Part shown: positions 55,600-64,000 of the stretch, in pieces | Layout of the letters: every line of letters begins with the position of its first letter | Numbering within the stretch: position 1 is the first letter of the stretch | DNA from: Sarcocystis neurona | Lineage: Eukaryota; Apicomplexa; Conoidasida; Eucoccidiorida; Sarcocystidae | Direction: 5' to 3' | Assembly (NCBI GenBank): GCA_000727475.1 | Contig: KL647288.1 | Span: 6,289,414-6,353,413 of the forward strand | Length of the DNA stretch: 64,000 nucleotides | Position numbers and translations under genes: made by a program | Notes under the pieces: model-generated | Told to the model about the DNA's origin: nothing | The model's input: the letters and a program-made list of their open reading frames with translations, nothing else | Database searches by the model: none

Positions 55600-58500
55600 C
55601 ACATAGTCTACTTAGTATCTCTCTTTACCTGTTGCTACCTACGTATGTCTGCGTATCAGTATATATGTGTATATATATATGCTTGTATTCAGAGAGAGAG
55701 ACAGAGACGCGTATGCATACGTGCCTTGCAGGAGGCAGGTGTGCCTCTACGAGGGAGGTGCTTCCCAGAATATCCATATATACATCTATCCATTCATCCA
55801 TATATGTATATATATATATTGCAGACGTAACTTATTTGTGAGGTGTCTGTATACGTTTTAATACCTATGTATCGGAGTGAATGAACATCCGGCTTCCCAC
55901 ATGTATATGTATGTGTAGAAATCAACGTGTTACATCACGTCTTACGATGGACGGGCGAATATACACGGATGTACGTGTACGCATGTCTTCTGTATAGAGT
56001 AGTAAGCCATGTAAAGGTGCGCCTACATGTGCGACAGCCGTAGAGGTGGGTTTGCATCGCCGCAAGGGTGCAGAAGAAGAGTGTAAGCCATCTAACTCTT
56101 GTCATGGTAGACGTGCAAATAGTATATACATGTCTGCGTGCTATCATTCCCTCTCTATACGCGTATATATATTTATGCATATATACATATAATTGTTTAT
56201 GTGTCTATATAGGTACAGGAAGATAGATAGGTGAGGATAGATGTAGTTATAGGCGTGGGAAGGCGGAGCCGCGGCATCCCGTTACATGGGCATTTTTGCC
56301 CGGATGGAAGAGCTTCTGGGCTCTTGCAGCTGCGATGCTGCAGTTCATGTATGTATACGCGTATACAAAGATAGGTATACATATATACATATATATGTTC
56401 AGGTTTGTATATATGCGCACATATACGTGCATCTCAGAAGTCTGTGAACTTCTCTGCACCGTGTTGTATACATACAAGAATGGGACTGTACGTATACGCC
56501 TTTGTATCAAGATGTTTGGAGCGCTTGTAATGTGGTTGCTTCTCTTATATATTTAAATGTGTAGAGAGAATCTCAAAGTCTTTATTGCTATAAACGTTCG
56601 CATACATATGTATGCATAAGTGTACAACTTCGAATCCCCATACGTATAGTGTATTAAGGTAGGAAATGGGAAACTGAACTGTTCGGACTGGAGAGCGGCT
56701 TCATAAGTCGACGTTCATATGTATAAGTCGGTTTTTCCCGCGCACACGTGAAAGCGTAACTGGTTTTTTCGTCTCTCTTTGGTCTGTCTCTCGTCCTGTG
56801 AACACGCTGGTTCACTTGGTGGTGCTTGGACGTCCTACGTCTACATAAATATATATATATATATGTATATGTGTGTATATAGAGGACCACCTTTTCTCAT
56901 AAAAGCACAACTCTAAATGTCGAGAGATGGGAGCAGCGTTTTATCACCAAAGGTGACCGCGTGGAGATACGTGTGATCATACGGAATGATGTGCTGTGGC
57001 ACACGTGCTGCTTCAAACCCCTTCATTCTAACCACCACCTATGAGCTTATATCTCTTCGCATGAAAGGTACCCTGGTGGATGGAATGTGTTCGATACTCC
57101 ACGCCTGAGGAGAATTAGATTCTGCTGCTGGTGACAACGCAAACCGGATGCGAGATGCGAAGACGGAAAAAACGCGGAAGGGGTAGAAGAGTAGAAGCAC
57201 AAGCATCCGCCCCCGTGACCACGTCTTCACCCGTATAATAGAATCTGTACGTATGCCTAGGGGCTCACCTTCACGTAAGGGGGTTCTAGGAAAGTTCAGC
57301 AGTTCCGCGGACGCAAAAATGTCAACCTGGCTTCGCGTGTGTCGGAAGCGGTCTTACTAGTTAGAGTTGAGAAGTCAAAAATTTTTAGAAGGGGTACGAG
57401 GCCGTTGAATTTCACCCCCACAGACCAGCACTTTTAGTCGCTCTCATGAAGCAATCGCGGTACCGGCTGTTGTAGTACTACTACCAGCAGAGATGTGATA
57501 CTAATATTGGTGGCTGTAGGGGCCGTAGCGTACCTGCGGTCGTAATTGTATTGCAAGTAGTACTACAAACACTCCTCCATCCCGCGCGGGGTTTACTGCG
57601 CGGTGTATTATACAACAGTGCAGCAATATATGCTGAAGATGCAGCGTTTCTGGGCCTAAGCAAGATACTTTTCTACTCTCAGAGGAGAAACACAAACATG
57701 AAAATCACCGTGGCACTATGTTGTGTGCGGCCCTCAGAAGAAAGACTTACTTCCACGTTGTGTTGAAGTAGCAAACATATTTGTGGAATGGAAAGAAATA
57801 CAGCTTCCGTCTTGCGTGAATGTGTTTCTGACTTCTACGTCACGTTTCTGAAGTACTCACATTCTCACCGTTCGTATCTCATGTACACTTGAGCACTCAA
57901 TACAAGCAAGACAATAAATTGCCCGCAATACGTGTCTTCCAACTACGCAAACATGGTTACTGTGGACGTCAGTCGTGTATACTGCAAGATTCAAACTGCG
58001 TTTTCCAATCATACAAATCTGATCGCTCTGAGCATTTCGATCGTATAATTAAACACCTATGTTGCTATTCTTTGATTCTGTTTCGGACTCCACCGAAGGC
58101 ACCATGACTGCAGCCGGTGCGAAGGTTATAGAGGGAAAGTGTATGTGGAGGCACACCATGCAGTGTGTCCCTATCTGGAAGTCTGTCAAAAGAAAAAGTA
58201 CCTACACACAGTCAATATGTACTTATATATCTGTACGCGCACAGTCCACGAGTACCGCAGGTACGTCCACGCGAACGGAGCTGCGGGTAAATGCTCGCTT
58301 TCGTGCATATATATATATATATATATGTATAGATATGTACATATACTCCTGCCTACTAACAAACGCTCGTATACGTGAACGTGTACTTGTACGGATGTAT
58401 GTAGTAAGCAAGTATCGAACACATTTATGGATGCATATATCTACATATATATATCTATATCTATATATATATATATATGTACTGATATGGTCAGTGTTTC

Positions 58501-61500
58501 CTACAGTGTGTACCTGCAATGGGTACTCACGCAGTGACCAAATCCTCCTTCAGTATCTCACTTATAATAGAAAGCTGTCTTCGACGGGATGCTTTCAGTG
58601 ACACGTAGCCTTGAAATGGATGGCTGGAAGCCGAGGCGGCCGCTTCTTGGGCCGTAACCGCATTCTCCTTTGCGAAAAACCACCTGCTGCGTTCCCAAGG
58701 AGGAGCTCACAATGACTGGCTTCTTCTGCCCACGAGCGAATGTGCGCATTGAAAGAAAGATGTCCTTTAAATAAATACACGGACACATAGTCCCGAATGA
58801 CAATAGTGGGCTATTCGGTCAACGTCACAGAACTCGCGCGAGTCCATTGTATGCAAAGGGCCCTCTCTACTGCTCAGTCGTAGCGCTGTTCAGCCGACTT
58901 CCTACTCCAGGTGCGTGAACAGACATATAGCATTAGCTTGGCGACTACCAGAGGGATTGTCTGTTTTCGTTGAGATTGCTGCCATTATATTGCATATACC
59001 TTACTTCACATGGGCCGACAGTTTCAACCGAAGACGTCCATGGTTCGATGAGCAAATCACATGTCACATGCCGTATACACAATGAGATGACTTGGAGAAG
59101 GACCCCCTACTTTCGCATGCCGTCTCCCCTCATGGTCATAAGCGTCCCACGTGCGCAATTCGCGAGCAAGATTTTGACTCACAAGCCTCACCGAGAGGCT
59201 CCGCCTCTACTTTTCCCCTCACGCCCGCTCGAGAGAGGAAACAAGTCGTAATTTTATAATGCTGTGTAAGGTGCGGCCGACCGCGGTGAGCCCCTTCTGT
59301 AGGTCTGTGTTATTTAGGTCTTCCACCTTATGAGGATCGTCTGTCATTTGGATGAAATGTTTCAATTGGCACACTGATGAGATCCGTGCTGATGTATGCA
59401 CTCCCGACTGTGCGGTACTTTGCTGTGGTGTGACGAATTTGCTGCAGAAAAGGGAGCGCTCGGGTACGCATATTCGACACCACAGCACATCTCAGTGACT
59501 CTATGAAACATGCTTGTCCCATAATCGGTCTCGGGGCATTCACACGAATGCACATCCTCCAAGTACAAATTTGCTCTCACGTAGCGTCCACGAGAGAGTC
59601 GTCAGCAAACAAAAATCTCCCACCTTACTCGGCCCCCGATGTCAAACGGCCAGAAACACAAGCATCATCGTTCCGATTTCGACGCAACTTCTCTACCTTC
59701 CTTAAATTTCTGTCCCTGAGGACCCCCTTGCTGGGCTGTACGAACGCATCACGACTGTCCGGCTAGCTGCTTGATTCAGCTAGCTGGATTTCTATTCAGC
59801 ATGACGCTTTCGAAGTGACTCGGGTTTTACATGAAAGCTTCTATCATCTTTCATCTTGCGCCCTCTAGGGCTGTCGTCCCTTCCCCTTTTTTGCTAGCTG
59901 AGCGACCGGACACAGAAGTACATTCGCCAATCACGCTTCCACGTGGAAGCGACGGATGTCTTCTCCGTGTCACTTACCTAGATGCAAAATCCGCTAATTA
60001 AATTGCCGGAAGGTAGCCGAGAGTACTACTTCTGTTTTACGGCCTGAAACCGGTGGGAGAACTATTCTTTTTACTATGTCATACGCTTCTTATATCATGA
60101 TGCCTCAGTCTCTTTCTTCGGAAGTACACTAATGAGTGGGCAGCCCATGTTTTGAAGACACCCATCCACGAGGCGAACACCTTTGAGTCGAATGCCGTCG
60201 TGCCGTGTCTTTTTGAGCTATATGAGAAGTCGGGCGCAAAGGAGTCCGTACAGATCTGCTGTGAACGTTTATTTACACGTATGTGTGTGTATAAGCGTGT
60301 TGCCGCTAACTGTGACACTACAGTCGTAGCGGCACGGCGGGCAACAGTGGGTCCGACCCGCACAGAAATACGCGTTGCGCAAGTTGTACGTTCGAATATG
60401 TGGGCGCGTACGCGTACGTAGCCGTTTTAACTATAAGATATTGGGATGGAATTAGTGGTGGATTGTATGTGTAGGTGCTCCTGTATGCCACTCGAGCCAC
60501 ACTCGCCAATTAACAATCTCACACCCAGCGACACGGGTGCTCCAGTTTCTGTATACCGTCTGCCGTAATATTATACCGACGTGCAGAAGCAACCACCTGC
60601 AGCAAACTACGTCCATAGAGATCTCTGTGTATGAAATCGTCAGCGAAAGGTTTTGTCGACATGTCACGCAGCAGGCACACAGTGGTGGAGTATGAACACC
60701 TTCAATCTAAAGCTCTAAACCTTACCGTCATCGTTTCCAGTTTTCCGCCGCATAGCTCCCAGGTAGCGCTGTACTTGGGCTGCGTGAAAGGCAAGTGTGT
60801 CTGCCTTGTTTTGGAAGAACACCTAGAGTATCAAGGGGCGGTGGTATGTTCTTTTGCGACCTCGACGCATGACCTGCTTATGAGAACGGTTGGTCACGTC
60901 TCCTTGCATGTAGCTGAGAGATGAAGAGGGTTTCTGTAGGGATTTTTAGTAGATAATACCATCCAGCTTGTGTATCGACACTACGCAACGCTGGTGTAGG
61001 TGACTTCAAAAATGACCTCATCTGTAACGAGGATTTTCTTTTATCTTGCTGCAAGATAGTGCGACGGCACGGGTTATACCGTCGGACTGGAGTGGTGTGG
61101 TGGGTACCCCGGCTAAGCAGTTATGGTGTTCTGGCATGATTTTTTGATTGAATTGGTAAAACACCGGCAGCCACAATAACCGTGGCTTTCGTAAAGTGAT
61201 GTACTGAAGTTGCAACTTCTAAAATCAACAGGAGTGTAAAAACTAAGCAAACTTCAGTGCACGATCAGGACCGGACCGTGTTCCTTCCGAGGCCAGTTCC
61301 ATTCGTTGAGTTGAACATGTTAAAAAGCGTTCACGTCTTTTGAGTTCTACTGCGTCGTGTTTGTATCCGTCCATCCCAGTGACTGGTACCGAGATTTATT
61401 CCACGTATGCGCCTAGCACCTGTAATTACACCGGAGTTCGAAGAATGCAAGAGTCTTGTTTGTCGCTTGTCTCTTTTGATCCCTCGACTCTCCACGGCTC

Positions 61501-62747
61501 TTTTCTGACTACTACACTGTGAGTGAACATACATGCTAGGTTACTTGTAGGCTCGTATGCTACACGCTTTGAAGAACAAACCAACGACGACAAAGCAAAT
61601 GGCACACGGCTAATACACACCTGCGTGGCATTGTGAAAGCCACTACTAGACAACGATGGTCTGTGCATGTATTTTACGGGCAGCGTAGGAAGTTACATTC
61701 TATTGTAGACGTGTATCTGTAGATGTGTACTGGATGCACGTACTGTTTTCGCGTCTCTTGTAGAGTACGGACAGTCGACTGCTGCAACTCCAGGATTCGG
61801 TCAAAAATTGTGTTACGCAACGATCGGTGTGTGCTGCTGCGTACACATAGATGTATGTACACAGAGGAGGAAAGACAGGTACGCAAAGTAGCAAAACAGG
61901 CACATATGTACCGCCATATATGTAGTTGTATAAAGATACATCCGTTAAGCCTCTTGGCCTGCTTACGTGTTCTCCGGCCTTAGGTTGTATTACCAGTCCG
62001 TAGCCAACTTGCAGTTAAACGTTTCACCAACTGTTGGCACGACGTCTGCAGTCCTCCAGCGCTTCTCGCTTTGACGTGTTCTACCTTTTTGTCCGTTCCT
62101 CCTTACTCTTTTTACCTTCTTTCTCGTCGCTTTTGTATTCCCTACAGTTGTATGTGTGTTGGCCTGCGCATATTATATCTTCTTCCTCTCCTCCGTTATG
62201 TGGTTCCGTCTTCCTGTTCTTCCCTACCGCTTCGGCTTTTCGTTTTCCCCTCCGTCGTCCTTTTCCTCCACATTATCTGCGTCTTATTATTCATCACAGA
62301 TCCATTCTTTAAGAGTTTCCTTGCTCTTTTTCTAAAGGCTTATCCTTTACGTCTTACGCGCTGCAAAGTGGAAAGCCTGCTGTGTGGCTTCAGATTCACA
62401 CGCAGGCTGAGCAGTTCTCTCTCCTGTGTACATATCCTTCTTTTTTACCTCGTCGGTTCTGTTGGATTTGTCGACTCGTTCTTTTGCTTCTTCTTCGACG
62501 TCTCTGCTGTCTCCTCCGTCTCCTTTTTAACTTTTGCATCCTTCTCTGTGTCTCTTGGATACTGTGAAGTTCGGCTCCAAGTTCACGTAGATCGTGGCGC
62601 CGTGTGCAGCGTGAACACCTTTGTGGCAGTGGCGGTAATTTCAACTGCGTCAGTATACGCATCACGCGCATTTCTCATTTGTTAACCGTTGCTACTGCAG
62701 CTGCTGCGACGAAAAAGTAATAATAAATCCTGTTGCTTCAACCCTAG
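55600..62747. other. Mostly repeat-poor segment, no confident gene
   Basis: Microsatellites fade after about 56.6 kb, apart from a ~150-bp patch at 58305-58480. To about 62.0 kb the DNA is unique, of mixed composition and without CAG runs. All frames are short. Several have protein-like composition: minus 58595-58803 (LLLGNAAGGFSQRRMRLRPK), minus 59219-59488 (HFIQMTDDPHKVEDLNNTDL), minus 60079-60363, and plus 60631-60924. None has splice support. 62034-62690 is pyrimidine-rich with a plus frame of hydrophobic residues, and may be intron or 5' region of the next gene. Confidence 0.45.
60631..60924 (+). CDS. Low-confidence ORF with true ATG
   Basis: A 97-codon frame, MKSSAKGFVDMSRSRHTVVE, continuing KALNLTVIVSSFPPHSSQVA and KCVCLVLEEHLEYQ. 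The composition is ordinary, and it lies in the repeat-poor segment. No homology recognised. Listed because it starts with ATG and is among the longest such frames there. Confidence 0.15.
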   Translation: MKSSAKGFVDMSRSRHTVVEYEHLQSKALNLTVIVSSFPPHSSQVALYLGCVKGKCVCLVLEEHLEYQGAVVCSFATSTHDLLMRTVGHVSLHVAER

Positions 62748-64000
62748 GAGGTGGGGAATTGCCGTCTCCGCCGCTCTGCTGCCGACGATGCCTTTACCTG
62801 CTATTCTGTTGATGCTGCTCCGGCAGACTTTCTTGTGCAAGACTTCACAGACATGGAGAGCGCTGCTGCTGTTAACAGTCCTGCCGCCGAATTTCCCGCA
62901 GGACACGCAGAAGGAGGGGAAGTGAGGAGCGCGAGGGCTTCGCAGCGGCTCTCACAGGTTTCTTCTCGTGCCGGGGCCGCCGCCAGTCCTGCTGCTGTGG
63001 TCGCTGCCCTCTCAGCAGTTGACACTGCTCCTGCTGCAGGTGCGGCAGCTTCTGCTGCTGCTTCCTCGGCTGCTGGGAAGCATGCTTTTTTTTCCTCAGG
63101 CGCTGGCGGAGATGGAGGAGCAAGAAGCCGCCGCAGCAAACTGTCTCCTGCTTCCAGGAGAGGGGAATCCGTTCCACGTCTGCGCCCAAAGAAGACCCAC
63201 TCAGGACTGGAAGAAAAAATGGAAGCCACGGGGCATGCTTATGGGGTGTATGTACACTGGGATGAGTATGCAGGCCACCACGTGCATGTGTTCCCGCCGG
63301 AGGTTGACGCTATGCATGCTGATGAAGTGTTATTGGTACCGAGCGGGGATGACATGCCTTCAGAAGAGAGAACTGCTTTGTCTGGGAGAGCACATCTCTC
63401 CTGCGGGCTCACTCTGGCCCCTGCTGCTGCGCCTGCCGCAGACGCCTCCATGGCCCTTCGAGGGCAGCAACAGGCGACGCGGCAACAACAACAAAGACAC
63501 CGAAGGCACTGCATTCCTCTGTATAAATACCAGCCGAAGCTGTGTGAAAAATCTCGGCGCATCGTCGACGAATATAGAGAGACGCGTCTGCTTGAGGTCT
63601 GGCAGAACATAGATCTACATGCTGAAAACGTTGTCGACTTCTTCTCTATGCAGTGGCTACCTCCTGCTTTTCTAGGGTTCCACAGCCACATAAGTCCGGC
63701 AGCGGACCAAACGCACGTACATTTTTCAGCGGAGTCGATGCCGCATGTGTCTGCTACTGCTGGTGATCCTCCGGGCGCTCCTGCTGCTCTTGCTTCTGTG
63801 GGTGCGTCTGGTGCTGGGCCGAGGGGAGGGGCGAAGTCTGCTGCTCTGGCTGCTGCCGCTGATGCGCCTCCTGCTCAGCACCCTGCCGCTGGCCTGCTGC
63901 CTGGGGAGTCAGGAGAGGGCGGGGTAGACGCCGGCGAAGGGTCACTTCTGTCTCCGGTGGAAGAGCGGTTTGTCCAGGTGGCGCTGCTTCCGCGATTTTT
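62748..64000 (+). CDS. Partial Ala-rich protein running off the right edge
   Basis: After CTTCAACCCTAG a plus frame is open to the end of the window without a stop (417 codons). It may instead start at ATG 62853 (MESAAAVNSPAAEFPAGHAE). Order: VGNCRLRRSAADDAFTCYSV; an Ala-rich run; a basic Ser/Arg stretch (RSRRSKLSPASRRGESVPRL); a dense block from 63219 (MEATGHAYGVYVHWDEYAGH, HVHVFPPEVDAMHADEVLLV); Gln run; a second dense block (IPLYKYQPKLCEKSRRIVDE, TRLLEVWQNIDLHAENVVDF, SMQWLPPAFLGFHSHISPA); then Ala/Gly/Pro-rich sequence reaching EERFVQVALLPRF. The family is not recognised. The two dense blocks are non-repetitive and should be informative in a search. The minus frames here are shadows. Confidence 0.65.

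Noticed and set aside
56610..56650. Possible tRNA T-arm (ACTTCGAATCCCC)
   Set aside because: The flanking bases do not form a T-stem and no acceptor or anticodon arm can be drawn.

Overview
The window looks like nuclear DNA of a coccidian apicomplexan, most probably an Eimeria species. The evidence is the dense in-frame CAG/GCA/AGC repeats that give long Gln, Ala and Ser runs on several frames, combined with introns and spacers full of TATATG/TGTA microsatellites. It is mostly a repeat-rich segment (about 1-56 kb). Two stretches lack CAG and dinucleotide repeats almost entirely (about 29.85-31.75 kb and 56.6-62.0 kb). Genes are intron-rich, so single-frame ORFs mislead. I built models by requiring GT/AG borders and matching codon phase across every junction.

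Layout on the plus strand: (1) 1-4.1 kb, pyrimidine/CTG-rich DNA followed by Q-rich exon fragments of an unresolved gene. (2) 4898-27467, one large gene of ten phase-compatible exons encoding an Enhancer-of-polycomb-like (EPL1/EPC) protein of about 2,740 residues. All the family blocks are recognisable and in order, but they are separated by very large homopolymeric inserts. (3) 27.5-32.5 kb, microsatellites plus a repeat-poor island. (4) 32.5-38.6 kb, fragments of Q/E/K-rich coding sequence, one three-exon phase-consistent model (35881-37901), and several Q-rich frames broken by TAG/TAA. (5) 38649-47964, a six-exon model for a multi-spanning membrane protein of about 1,101 residues ending in a Q/E/K repeat tail. 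(6) 48-52.3 kb, simple repeats and one run of N whose two flanks are the same sequence.

Further on: (7) 52.5-53.7 kb, minus-strand Ala/Glu/Gln-rich coding sequence. (8) 54506-55156, a small plus-strand single-pass membrane protein. (9) 55.2-62.7 kb, mostly the repeat-poor segment with no confident gene. (10) From 62748 to the right edge, an open plus-strand exon of an unidentified Ala-rich protein that runs off the window.

The EPL1-like protein is expected to act in the nucleus as scaffold of a MYST-type histone acetyltransferase (NuA4/piccolo-like) complex. The two membrane proteins have no recognised family. No operon-type organisation, rRNA, tRNA or CRISPR array was seen. No intact mobile element was recognised.
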